Below are positions 54,713 through 64,000 of a DNA stretch of 64,000 nucleotides, piece after piece. The DNA is taken from contig LGRX02034735.1 of assembly GCA_001247695.2 (NCBI GenBank), forward strand, positions 1 through 64,000, given 5' to 3'. The notes below the pieces were generated by a model. It ran no database searches. It was not told the DNA's origin and saw only the letters and a program-made list of their open reading frames with translations. The position numbers and the translations under genes were made by a program. Within the stretch, counting starts at the first letter, position 1; every line of letters starts with the position of its first letter. The DNA is from Cymbomonas tetramitiformis (Eukaryota > Chlorophyta > Pyramimonadophyceae > Pyramimonadales > Pyramimonadaceae).

Positions 54713-56175
54713 TCACTGTATCTTGACCAGCTTCAGGATGGCGGACTTGGTCGCGACTTCCATGCCGCTGCGAGGCTTCTGTCTGATGTAGACGAAATCG
54801 CCCACTTTGAACTGGTGTGGCCTAGGCTCATAGCCCCCACCCCTTCTTCCTTCATAATGTAACGTATCGCGATGCTGCGCTACCTCCAGGCTGCAACCAG
54901 CGTGCACCATCAGTCGCCTCACCACCTGTGCTCTCTGGAGGAGGTCCTTGACTCTGGCATCCTTCTCATCTTCGACCCCAGCACCGAAATCTATGCTGGG
55001 CGCCTGCTTCAAATCTGGCGGCACCACTGCCTCTTGGGCAAACAACAGGGTAAACGGCGCCACTCCCGTGGACTCCTGGCGTGCTGCATTGTAGCTCAGC
55101 ACCAGCGGCCAGAGCTGCTCATCCCACTCATAATCGAGGCCCTTCTCCAAGGCAAGCTTCTTGAAGCAAAACTTCATTGTGCGCACCACTCGCTCAGTAA
55201 GCCCATTGCCTTCTGGTGAGTCTGGTGAGGTGACTCGTCGGTCGATCAGGCAGTCTCTGCATAACTGCTTGAACTCGCCCTCGAACTCTTTGCCTCCATC
55301 CACCAAGCACTCTGCTGGCGCACCAAACACAGCCAGGACATGACTGCGAAATGCCGCTACGATGGTCCTCGCTTCCTTGTCGGGAATGGGTACACAGACT
55401 ATGAATCTGGTGTAGTGCTCGGTCATGATGAGCACCCTGTTGTTGCCAGCCTTGGTCTGTCTCCTCGAAGGCCATGCCAAGTCCAGCGACCAACGATACA
55501 TGAACGACGCGATCTCGAGGGGGGATAAACACGCATCCTCTCTTGCATAATGGGTTTTCACGCGCTGACAGGTCTCACACTGAGTGACCACAGCCTCCAC
55601 GTCCTTCTTCAAGTTGGCCCACCAATGGCGCTGCCACAGAAGATGCTGCGTACGTCTTATGCCCCAATGGCCAGTTCTGGAATGGCATTCCTTGACCAAT
55701 GCAAGACGGTCAGCAGGCTTGGGTATCCTCACCTCCTTGCCCGACAGCGTGATCATGTAGATCTCGTCCGTAGCCTCATCCCATCGATGTCGTGCTGCGC
55801 GTCTCCTCACACGACGGACTTCATCCTCTGGCAATCTCACGCGGCCATTGGACTTTAGCCATCTGAGGCACCACTTGTCGTCATGCACATCTCGATGTTT
55901 GTCGCGGTCAGCCTGTTGTTCTGCAACGCTGGCCATCAAGTCCGCAAATCTGGTGGTACACGCCAACCTGGGGAGTCTCATCTCCGTATCTTTGCCAGGC
56001 GGGCTCCAAGCAGGCACGTCAGCGCGCACTGCTGGAGTTGCGCCCTCCTTCACGAAGTGGCTCTCGTGCCTCTGGCGATACTGCATAATGGCGTAGAGCT
56101 GCCACTCCTTCTTCTTCTTCTTCTTGGTTCCAGCCTTCTGTCGCTGAGCCCCAATTCCTTCTGCACCTTTCTGCC
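54713..56175 (-). CDS. Gypsy integrase
   Basis: HHCC zinc-binding N-terminus (CHSRTGHWGIRRT ... CETCQRVK). Catalytic core with WSLDLAW (first Asp), LVDGGKEFEG (second Asp) and SPEGNGLTERVVRT (Glu), in DD35E-like spacing. Then PFTLLFAQE and a C-terminal KVGDFVYIRQK segment. Upstream, a KKKKKK tract leads back to the MITE. The frame stops at TGA 54713-54715, where a CGA Arg codon would give the expected KIQRHGVVVLED; this is a likely CpG-type C-to-T mutation. It inserts element cDNA into chromosomes. Confidence 0.93.
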
Positions 56176-56468
56176 CAGGGAAGATATCTTACCCCAATTG
56201 GCCGGCCCCGGGCCGAACTGAGTCGCCAAAATGAGGCCCAGGCCGAAGAGGGGCCGAAAGAGAAATTGCTTTGGGGCCGAACCAATTTGGCGCAAACTTC
56301 AAAAATTTTGATGAATTTTTTTGCGATTTTGGCATTTTCCCATACTTAAGATTAAAATTTTCGCGCCTGCGGCGGGCATTTTGTAGTTTGGACTGGGCGG
56401 GCCGAAGGCGGCCCGAAAGAAAATTTGACTTTGGGGCCGTACCAGCTCAACGGAAGATATCTTCCCTG
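56176..56468. mobile_element. hAT-type MITE (CAGGGAAGATATCTT family), copy 2
   Basis: A 293 bp element with inverted ends CAGGGAAGATATCTT and a perfect 8 bp duplication TTTCTGCC (56168-56175, 56469-56476). Removing the element plus one TSD (301 bp) rejoins CSQGQK to GAEGIGAQRQK and puts the two polyprotein parts in the same frame. Confidence 0.95.
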
Positions 56469-58180
56469 TTTCTGCCCTTGTGAGCACATTGCCTGCAGCT
56501 TCTCTTCCCAGTCACGGTGACTCATGGGCTTCGCCACCTGCTGAGTATATGCGTTCGAATTCTCAACCCATTCCGCCAGCAAAGCTTGCCTCTGCTGAAG
56601 GTCCGACCTCGCGTGGTCTGCCCAGTTGTTGTCTACAGCGATAGGCTGTCCTGGGGAATTCTCCGCCTCTGGGGACTCCTCGCTGTGAGGGAGCCCCTTC
56701 CTGCTCGCTTCTGCGACTGACATCAGCAGTTCCATTGCCCTGCGATCCATGGCCAGGCCCAGAATGCTCGCCAATTCTACGTCGTTCAGGCCATCAGCCA
56801 TGCGTAGCTCACTTGCGCTGTAGCCCATGGCTCGCGCCTTCTCGTCGAGGTTCACTTCTCGAGATTCTTCCTCGGCGTCTTCATCGTCCTGGTTGCGCAC
56901 CACGGTGCACATCCTTGCTCTTCTAAATGCTCTCGACCCTTGCGTCGCCATGATGGTGGGAAGAGCCCTCAGCGGTTCTCCCACCACGTTCACCACGTAG
57001 TGAGGCGCGCGGTCTGTTCTTATCACTGGTCTGGGCTGCCAGCCCTTGCACAGGATTGACGATACGACTCGTCCTTCTGGTCTCGCCACCTTGCTCATCA
57101 CGGAGCGAAACTGGTGGATCTGGAACAAGTTGCTCCAATACGCTCGCAATCGATGTGCGTAAGCGCCTGCTTGTGCTGCATCAAAGGACACTGGTCGGCC
57201 AATGACGCTGGCAATGTACGGGAACACCTCGTCCCTGATCTTGGTCCCGGGTCTGTGCGACAATGGGGAAACGTTCTCCAGGATGTAGCCTGGGGGCCTC
57301 TGCTGCTGTAGCTGCTGCAGCGTGGATAGAAGCCGAACCACTTCATAAAATAATTTGCTGTGCCTGCCATCCAGGCCTGTGAGTGTTCCAGCAGGGGAGA
57401 GATCCTGGCACGGGAACCCACATACCATGACCCACTGGCGTCCTTGAAGGGCTCCTGCTCGTATGAAGTCGGCACTGGTGGTGTCGTGCAGATCTTGGGG
57501 TAGAGCCCCAAATTCTATTGCACTGGGAGAGATGAGATCAGAATATCGTCTCAGCAACGCCGTGCACCTGGCCCTGGCAACTGTCCGACTGCTCGGTGAT
57601 ATGTCCTGATACAGGTAGCGATCCACCTTCATCCCACTGCGGAGCAACATCTCTAGGCCAGCACAGAGGCCTCCACATGGCTCATAGCACACCACACCTT
57701 CCTCCCGAGCTTGCGAGAAGAACTGCCTGCCCAGCACCCTCGTGTCCACCTTCTCAGGCTTCAAGATGCATCCGCCTTCAAAGTACTCATTGCTGTATAC
57801 AGCGGGGCTTCCCTCGCCATGTGTGCCTCGCGTAGGCCTCACCAAGCTCAGCGCCTTCCAAGCCGCTCTGGCTAGCCTCCCAGAGTCGGTCACCAGCTCG
57901 GGTAAGTCAGTATCGAACATGTCCCCGTGATTGCACTCCAATTCCTCCTGGTGGTGCAAGTCGAATAAACGATGCACTGGTCCCGTGCCCAGCTGCTCCA
58001 TGGCAGCCATCTTGCAGTAGTTGGCAACCTGCACCTCTGGCGTGGCCTCTTCCCCTGGGGACACCTCCCCAGCCAGCATAAAGCACAAGTGGTCGCAGAA
58101 GTCCTTCGTGTGAACTTCCCCCACGCCTGCGTGAAGCGCAGTCACTTTCTCCCTCTCATGCCTTGCCCCAGTCTCGTCTG
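56469..58180 (-). CDS. C5 cytosine DNA methyltransferase domain within the Gypsy polyprotein
   Basis: Between RNase H and integrase. Motif I CYEPCGGLCAGLEMLL with YLYQDISPSSRTVARAR; motif IV VCGFPCQDLSPAGTLTGLDG with the PCQ catalytic Cys near 57410; motif VI YILENV (ENV, near 57280); motif VIII-like QAGAYAHRLRAYWSN; target-recognition-like region of about 90 residues; motif IX/X-like EKARAMGYSASELRMADGL and ILGLAMDRRAMELLMSV. All key residues (GG loop, PCQ, ENV, RLR) are present and the order is not permuted. The RLRAYWSN string is closer to DNMT3/DRM-type than to DNMT1-type motif VIII by eye. The enzyme would transfer methyl groups to cytosine, perhaps in element cDNA or insertion sites. 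A flanking 250-residue stretch on the RNase H side has no domain I recognise. Confidence 0.88.
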
Positions 58181-59640
58181 TGGTAGATGGTAGCGGATAG
58201 CGAGACGGCACGTCGGCGTTGCTGTTCTTGGCTCCCGGGCGATACTGCACCGTGAAGTCGAACTCCTGCAAACTAATTGCCCAGCGTAGGTGTTGCCCCT
58301 GGAGATCAGCCTTCTCCATCAGGGTGGTGAGCGGTGAGTGGTCAGTCACCAGCGTAAAGTGAACACCATGTAAGTACTGCCTCAGCGTGCGCACTGCCCA
58401 CACCACTGCAAGCATCTCCCCTTTGAAGCTGGCGTACTGCCTCTCCGTCTTACTCAGGGATCGGCTGATTGCCATGCAGATGTACTCCTTCCCATCATCG
58501 TCCTTCTGGCCCAGCACTGCGCCAATGCCATAGGTGCTCCAATCAGTGTACAATATGAGGGGTCTGTCATAATCGATAGGCCTCAGACATCTCCCAGAGC
58601 AGAGGGCGTCCTTCAGGTCTTGAAGCGCTTGATCTTGCTCCTTCCCCCAAGCTCCCTTGATGTCAGTGACCTCCTTCTTGAGCAGGTCGTTGAGAGGGCG
58701 GGCCATCTCAGAGTAGTTTGGCCCCCCTGGCTCACCCACCAGGCCCTTGTAGTAATTCATCATGCCCAAGATGGAGCGGAGCCCAGTCTTGTCCTGGGGG
58801 CTTGGAAGCTCCTGGATGGCCTTGCACTTTGCTTCTTGCGCGCCAATGGAGTTGTGACCAATGCGGTAGCCCAGAAAGTCCACCGTGGCTGCACCAAAGG
58901 TACTCTTGCCTGCGTGCAGTCTGATGCCAGCGTCCCCCAAGGTGCGCAACACGTCCTCAACGTCCTTCAGATGCTGCTCAGGCGTGGAATCCGTGTAGAC
59001 CACTACGTCATCGACGTATGCCACTGTACAATGCTGCAAGTGACGTAACTCGTAGTCCATGATTCTCACAAACGCAGAAGTGGCTCCAGCTGCCCCAAAA
59101 GGCATCGAGGTGTACTGGTACCGCTGATTCTTCCACCAGAACGCCGTCTTGCTTCTGTCCTCTTCCGTAGCCATGGGGATCTGGTGGAAGGCTTTGGTGG
59201 CATCCAGCGTGGTCTTGAACTTGGCCTTCGCAACCTTCTGGTAGAGCTCCTCTGGTCGATGTGGCAGCGTGTTGTCCTTGAGGGAGTGCCGGTTGACGCC
59301 CCTGAGATCCACGCAGAATCTCGTCTGGGTCCACAGGCCAGTCTCATGATCCTTCTTGCCAGCCACGACGACGTTGCTCGCATGTCTGCAATGCTTGGCT
59401 GCAGGCTCTATGAAGCCATACTCCAACAGTTCCTTGCAGTGAATATCGATGATTTCCTGCTCGCCCGGGCTGTACTTCCTGGGTCTCTGGTAGGCGGCCT
59501 TGGATTCGTCTATGAAAGGGATGGAGAACGTGTTGTGCTCCGCCTTGCCTTTGTAGCCTGTCAGGTCGTGAGGGCTGTTGGCAAAAGTGGTCTTGCACCT
59601 GCGGAGAACGTTTCGCATTTCCTCCCAGTGCTCCTCCTTG
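58181..59640 (-). CDS. Gypsy reverse transcriptase and RNase H
   Basis: RT: AAYQRPRKYSPGEQE, TRFCVDLRGVNRHSL (motif 1/2), FKTTLDATKAFHQIPM (motif A Asp), SMPFGAAGATSAFVRIMD (motif B), AYVDDVVVYT (YVDD, near 59015), FLGYRIG, MMNYYKGLV. RNase H: LILYTDWSTYGIGAVLGQ (Asp), FKGEMLAVVWAVR (Glu), LVTDHSPL (Asp), then AKNSNADVPSRYP. All catalytic acids are intact. Same reading frame as the flanking domains. It copies element RNA into cDNA. Confidence 0.96.
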
Positions 59641-60757
59641 AAGTCAGGATGTCCTCCAAACGTGGCATTGAGCTCAGTGTCGAGCCACGCTGCCTCGTCC
59701 TTGGTCACTGTCGTGTCACCTAGAGGTTGAAGCTCGTCCAGCACGGTGTACGGCAAGACCTCATCCTGCTCCGCGACGTTGGCTTCCCAGCCCGGCTCCC
59801 ATTGCCTCGAGGATTGATGAGCCTCCCAAGAAGTGCAGGGGGACGCACCCCAGGCACTGCGCGTGGGTGACATGACATCGTACGCAGGCACACTCTCGGT
59901 CAGCTTGCCAGCGACCCACAAGATTCCGCACAAAAGCAGAAAAAATCGCAAAATTCTGTTGAGCCGCAGTGCTTCTGCCGGCGAGTTCGAAGCGAAGAAG
60001 CACGCCATTACTCTCCACCCCCCCTGCGCCAAGCGAGTACTCCCACCAGCGGCGGTGGAGACCACTAGCGTAAGGACAAGCGCCATGTAGGCGGCCTGCG
60101 CGACGCGATGAAGTTGGAGATTACGCCGAAGCTGCGCCCAGCGCGCCGCAAAGCGAGGCTTGTCCAACCTGGCCGGCAAAGCGGGCAGGCGCACGCGGCC
60201 CAGTAGGAAAACTTGGGACCAGCGCAGGGACGGAACAGTCCACCCCCGGGCACGTCGAACGTCACATGCGTCCAGAGGGATGTCCACGACATAAGAAGCT
60301 TGGTGCGCCACATCCTCAGTATAAATACCGGCGCAAACCCAAAGCCAGGCGAGGACCACGAGGAGGAGGGCTGTGGCACACTGTGACCAGCATGCCAAGG
60401 AAATGGCCACCCCCCGGAGGGGTACCACCATCCAACCTTCTGCACGAACGCGGTGCACGCCAGCATAGATGCCCATGGTACGCACGATGAGGGACCCAAC
60501 GTACCAGACACAAGCGAGGGCCCACAAGACCCAAATGTCATAACATGCACGACAGGGATAACGTCGAGCAAACGACCACCACACCGGCAGCTGGTCCAAA
60601 AGCGAGGCCACGCAGCGCCTCCACCAAATCGATGAAAAGGGCACCATGACAGGTGCCACGCCGTTGCCTCCCACATCGCCCAAATGGCGACCATGGGCAC
60701 GGGACCTCGTCCCAGCCACCACCAAACCACTGCACTGCCTGCAAGCGAGCTACACGC
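59641..60757 (-). CDS. N-terminal part of the Gypsy second ORF: several hydrophobic segments
   Basis: Open from a TAG at about 60757. Contains at least four strongly hydrophobic stretches: YDIWVLWALACVWYVGSLIV, ISLACWSQCATALLLVVLAW, AYMALVLTLVVSTAAGG and FFLLLCGILWVAGK. These could be membrane segments, separated by Arg-rich loops. A linker (VLPYTVLDELQPLGD ... RNVLRRCKTTFANSPHDL) leads into RT. No clear first Met is forced. The frame differs from the upstream ORF, whose stop lies at 60826, so expression may need frameshifting or reinitiation. Such a region ahead of RT is not usual in Gypsy elements. I cannot assign a function; GC-rich sequence can create hydrophobic frames by chance. Confidence 0.55.
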
Positions 60758-60825
60758 TCGCAGGACACCCGGCCTCAAGTGGACTGCCTGTGCCGGCAGC
60801 CCACGGCCACAGCGTTGGTTGCGCA

Positions 60826-63800
60826 TCAGGGCCGCCCGCCTGCTGCGTCCGGGGAGCCCTGATGAAAACGCGCTTGTTGTCGCTGCGCCTCACGTCGTTC
60901 TTCTGTGTGGCGCTCAAACGCCACTGTCTCATCGGTGCACACCGAATGCGCCGGAGAAGGAGGGCGCCTCGAGGTGCGGTTGGCCGGTATCCTGGATGTC
61001 CTCGGTGTGTGGACGACATGGGTGGAAGTCCCGTGGCGGCCAGCGGAAGGAGCAGACGAGCGCGCAGCACTGCTCGCGCCCTGTCGACGTCCAGCCGTAC
61101 TGCCAGAAGGCTGGCGCTGATGACGCGCAGGGGGGTCGCGGACCTCGTCCACATTCCTTGTCCAAATTGCGTCCATGTGCTCGGGCCTTTCGGCTACTCG
61201 AGCCTGAAGGGCGGGCGGTGTAGCTGCTGGGAGACGACGTGCCTCTAAGGCTCCCAGCGCTGGCAGCAACCATGGCGCGGCCACTTCCTTGGTCCCCCAC
61301 TGCAAGTGCGTGAACTTCCGGTCGTCTCGCATGAGGTAATCGTTCGTGAACTCAGCGTGCCAAGACAAACACCGTTGCTGCTCCATGAAGATGTAATACA
61401 CTGGCGTGGCATTCGGGTGCGCCATGCAGCGCAGCACGTGTGCTGACTCCAGCGCCACGTAGGAGCACAGCGACCCCTCGATGTTCCTTGCATGGCCTCC
61501 CTCGAGCCTGTGCCCCGAATCAAAGTGCGACAGATCGGCATAGGCCGACATGATCGCCTCCAGCAGGTTGGAGGACGTCGTCTGTCCCCCAAGAGGGAGG
61601 CGCCAGCCCTGGTGTCCGCAATGGATGGTCTTGTCATGCTTCCTGGCGACCTTGCCGGTGATACCCGGACGCTTCCGAAGCCGGAGACCTCGTTCCTTGT
61701 TGCACACGCCAAGCTCATGCACGACGCGTTGGCCTCGACAGCGGTCTACGAACGTCACGCCAAACTTCACCATGAAGACGGTGAGATCGCGGCGATCCTT
61801 CAAGGCCCTCACCTCCTCCACGGACAGAAATCTGCCCACCGAGCTGTCGGACGAGGTGGCTCTCTGTACGGCATCCCAATCTGACCCCGATGGAGATGGA
61901 GGCGCCCTCGCGGGGGACCGAGACAGATGATGCGCCCGTGGTGGACTCGGAGGTGTAGAAGGCGGGCCTCGCGGGGAACGTGATCGGGCATCACGTGGGA
62001 CACGGATTGAGCTCGCCCATGAGCCAACGTTGGTCATAGCAGGCGATGCAGGCGGCGACCTTCCTCGAGAAGGGCTAGCGGCAGGATCCGATGGTCCAGC
62101 TGCTGCGGCACAAACGAGTTGAGGTGACAACTCACGAGAATTGTTCGCTGGCCCAATGTCGCTGGATGGTGGCGATGGCGTTGCGCGGAATGCGATATCC
62201 GACATGCGCGGTGGTGACCATGGTATAATGGGCCCATGAGGCGGCCCAGCGGCGGCACGAGACGGCCCAGCGGCGGCCTGAGACGGCCCAGCGGCGGCCT
62301 GAGATGGTCCCGCCCCTGCGGCAGGAGCAGGTGGCTGCGTCGGGGCTCGCTTCGTGAGCCTGGTGTTCACCATGTTGTTGGGTGGCGGTGGCCTGCGCTC
62401 TGCGTCCGCGTCAAGCGCATCGTATCCCTGCTGCTTGGTGTTGACTGACTTGAGCATCTTCCTCATCTCCCCCAGGCGTACGTACTCCTGGGCGGCTGCA
62501 TTCTCGGAGAACACCCTGCCAGGCCCCCCAAGACCATCCCCCACTGGGTAGTACTTGGCGTTGGAATCCAGAGAGACGAGCTCCAGAGGTGGTCCCTCGT
62601 GGCCGTGTCGAACATATCTCTGGAGTATGCCATCCGAGAGGGACTCCACGTCCACTGGGCAGAGATACCTGAGCAACTGGTATGCCCAGACACCAGTGCT
62701 CTCGTACCAGTGAGGGAGCTGGAGCTCCTGCAGCAACTCCTCGCCATTGTACACGAGCGCATGATCCAACGTGCAGCCCATCAAGTCGAGGTACTGCGTG
62801 GCTGCGCGCGGTTGGACACAGAGGACGCGCTCCTTCAGATCCCACATGAGGGTCCCAGTGACCTCACCACTGGGGTATTTGAACAACGCCTGGAGCTTGT
62901 CCTGCAGTTTCTGGATCGGGTTGAGGTCGAGCCTCGAAATGCCTCTCTCCCTAGGCATGACGACGTCCTGCTTGCTGGCAGAGGACGGTATGTGCGTCAT
63001 GTAGTTGCCATCGAGTATCCAGCGGTCCTTTTCCTCGTCGTGCTGCAGCTTCTGATCCACGTACAGCCAGTTAGGGGACATCAGCTGGTCTACTGTCACC
63101 CACTTCTGCTCGCGACACCGGGTGAGCTCCACGCAGACATGATCTTGGGAAGGTTTGGTCGGCATGTCCTGGGCTGGGCACTGGAGGATGCGGCAGAGAC
63201 GCGCGATGTGGTTCCGGTCCAAATACAGTCTCTGATCCGCCCAGTTGTAGTCGAGAGGGGCGTTGAGAGACGGACGACCCCCGGCAACCTGGTCCTCAGT
63301 GAACCATCTTGCGTGTCCACCCTCCCAAGGGCTCGGCTCTTCGTAAAACTGTGCGAGGATGCGCTCCGATGCTGCCTGTACGGCGGGCGCCAGTGGCGCC
63401 AGGGCACTCCTCCGGCCGCCTTCGAGGGGACACGTCCGATGGCGATTCCTTGCCTCGAGCTCCGCTCGCGTGATGGCTCGAGGTCGTGGGCGTTCAGCAA
63501 GATGTCTTGGCGAAGGCGCTGGTGACCCCACTGGTGACTCGTCACCGTCGTCGATGTGCTCAAGGCGAAACCCAGAAGCAGCGAACCTCTCCTCCCTTGT
63601 GCTCAGAGGTGGGTGCCTTAGCCACTCGCACTCCATTCCCTGTCCAAAGATTTCCGACTTCAGACACACCGCCAGGTCCACCCGCCTTGGCAGGTCGGGA
63701 CGCCTGGGTGGTGTCATGTCTACCAACGGAAGCACCACCTGAGCATCCATGCCCAGAATCGTCGGTGCATGTGACACGGCCACGCCGCTCCCAAGCTTGA

Positions 63801-64000
63801 TATCGATCATCAAGGAGTTCTTCAGCGGCCCGGTACCTATCAGCAGATCCCAAGAGTTCTCGGGCTCGAAGGTCACGAAGGCGTACAGCCGGTGAAGCGT
63901 CATGTGCGGTGTGCCCGCAGCCAGTATGACGTCCACGTAGCAGTAATGCGTGAACTTCGTGGGGCTGTTGTCACACCTGGTGACCTTGGCGCCGGTGCTG
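60826..64000 (-). CDS. Gypsy first ORF: retropepsin-like end plus long unknown region (partial at the right edge)
   Basis: Open from the window edge to a stop at 60826. The first residues read STGAKVTRCDNSPTKF, then LYAFVTFEPENSWDLLIGTGPL, which looks like the C-terminal half of a retropepsin (the D-x-LIGTGPLK signature). If STGA is the catalytic triad, its Asp is Ser in this copy. Then about 450 residues of mixed composition (HARWFTEDQVAGG ... VCVELTRC ... YLDLMGCTLDHALVY ... KYYPVGDGLGG). A Pro/Ser/Ala-rich stretch with GPSQAAA repeats (62240-62320) follows, then a compact segment SVEEVRALKDRRDLTVFMVKFG ... TIHCGHQGWRLPLGG ... VYYIFMEQQRCLSWHAEF, and an Arg-rich tail. No family recognised for the central and distal parts. 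A capsid domain may lie upstream, outside the window. Confidence 0.7.
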   Translation of the reverse strand, partial: STGAKVTRCDNSPTKFTHYCYVDVILAAGTPHMTLHRLYAFVTFEPENSWDLLIGTGPLKNSLMIDIKLGSGVAVSHAPTILGMDAQVVLPLVDMTPPRRPDLPRRVDLAVCLKSEIFGQGMECEWLRHPPLSTREERFAASGFRLEHIDDGDESPVGSPAPSPRHLAERPRPRAITRAELEARNRHRTCPLEGGRRSALAPLAPAVQAASERILAQFYEEPSPWEGGHARWFTEDQVAGGRPSLNAPLDYNWADQRLYLDRNHIARLCRILQCPAQDMPTKPSQDHVCVELTRCREQKWVTVDQLMSPNWLYVDQKLQHDEEKDRWILDGNYMTHIPSSASKQDVVMPRERGISRLDLNPIQKLQDKLQALFKYPSGEVTGTLMWDLKERVLCVQPRAATQYLDLMGCTLDHALVYNGEELLQELQLPHWYESTGVWAYQLLRYLCPVDVESLSDGILQRYVRHGHEGPPLELVSLDSNAKYYPVGDGLGGPGRVFSENAAAQEYVRLGEMRKMLKSVNTKQQGYDALDADAERRPPPPNNMVNTRLTKRAPTQPPAPAAGAGPSQAAAGPSQAAAGPSRAAAGPPHGPIIPWSPPRMSDIAFRATPSPPSSDIGPANNSRELSPQLVCAAAAGPSDPAASPSRGRSPPASPAMTNVGSWASSIRVPRDARSRSPRGPPSTPPSPPRAHHLSRSPARAPPSPSGSDWDAVQRATSSDSSVGRFLSVEEVRALKDRRDLTVFMVKFGVTFVDRCRGQRVVHELGVCNKERGLRLRKRPGITGKVARKHDKTIHCGHQGWRLPLGGQTTSSNLLEAIMSAYADLSHFDSGHRLEGGHARNIEGSLCSYVALESAHVLRCMAHPNATPVYYIFMEQQRCLSWHAEFTNDYLMRDDRKFTHLQWGTKEVAAPWLLPALGALEARRLPAATPPALQARVAERPEHMDAIWTRNVDEVRDPPARHQRQPSGSTAGRRQGASSAARSSAPSAGRHGTSTHVVHTPRTSRIPANRTSRRPPSPAHSVCTDETVAFERHTEERREAQRQQARFHQGSPDAAGGRP

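Larger units (their letters stand above)
53087..64000 (-). mobile_element. Ty3/Gypsy-type LTR retrotransposon with methyltransferase modules (5' end outside window)
   Basis: Minus-strand element entering from the right edge inside the protease region and ending at an LTR. Order seen: retropepsin-like C-terminal part and a long unknown ORF; then a second ORF with hydrophobic segments, RT, RNase H, C5 DNA methyltransferase, integrase, PHD finger and a second methyltransferase-like domain. RNase H before integrase is the Gypsy order. The copy is young: one MITE insertion and one TGA are the only breaks in about 7 kb of the second ORF. Confidence 0.93.

Noticed and set aside
62599..63525. 308-codon plus-strand frame
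   Set aside because: Antisense shadow of the first Gypsy ORF in GC-rich sequence.

Overview
The window looks like a transposon-rich nuclear genome from the green lineage. Introns are GT-AG. The two best host genes match land-plant orthologues closely; for example, the spliceosomal SF3A2 N-terminus carries a GSKPGSGGAASAQ block that I recall from plants. A large-genome streptophyte alga (Chara-like) fits best. This is inference, since no marker gene settles it. There is no CRISPR array, operon or convincing RNA gene.

Host genes. Three multi-exon genes can be spliced by eye. (1) A ubiquitin-like-domain protein on the plus strand at 1426-2656, five exons, 3' end uncertain. (2) A complete serine racemase on the minus strand, 44317 to 36450: 13 exons, 344 codons, frame closed at every junction, PLP lysine and glycine loop present. 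(3) A complete SF3A2 (SAP62/Prp11) on the plus strand at 44975-50252: 8 exons, 352 codons. Serine racemase and SF3A2 are head to head, with about 650 bp between their starts. SF3A2 introns are unusually rich in minisatellites. In intron 4 the repeat unit is a copy of the exon-4 end plus its 5' splice site.

8.7-26.1 kb: a very large, decayed APE-type non-LTR retrotransposon on the minus strand. Its order is ORF1 with a zinc knuckle, a minisatellite-encoded heptad stretch, a C48/Ulp1-type cysteine protease, APE endonuclease, reverse transcriptase, RNase H, CCHC-like finger, then a C-terminal segment with an NPPF motif like that of adenine methyltransferases. RT + APE + RNase H + cysteine protease recalls the Dualen/RandI family of green algae. 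Four DNA elements are nested in it: a CTGCCCGACGGTCC-ended element, a 1,998 bp MULE-like element with 9 bp TSD, a 617 bp hAT-type MITE with 8 bp TSD, and a GTCCACTACCCGG-ended element.

26.4-36.4 kb: remains of two Gag genes (one broken by a hAT MITE and by a second GTCCACTACCCGG element), a ~185 bp satellite, a TA-rich repeat that is the arm-less relative of the foldback element at 7.3-8.3 kb, and unidentified coding-like fragments.

51.6-64.0 kb: an LTR with a tRNA-Met-type PBS (plus strand), then most of a Ty3/Gypsy element on the minus strand that runs off the right edge. After removing one 293 bp hAT MITE plus its 8 bp TSD, its second polyprotein is one frame of about 2,360 codons broken only by one TGA. 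Its order is hydrophobic segments, RT, RNase H, C5 cytosine methyltransferase, integrase, PHD finger, second methyltransferase-like domain. The window therefore holds three different methyltransferase-type modules carried by two unrelated retroelements. That is the most interesting biology here.
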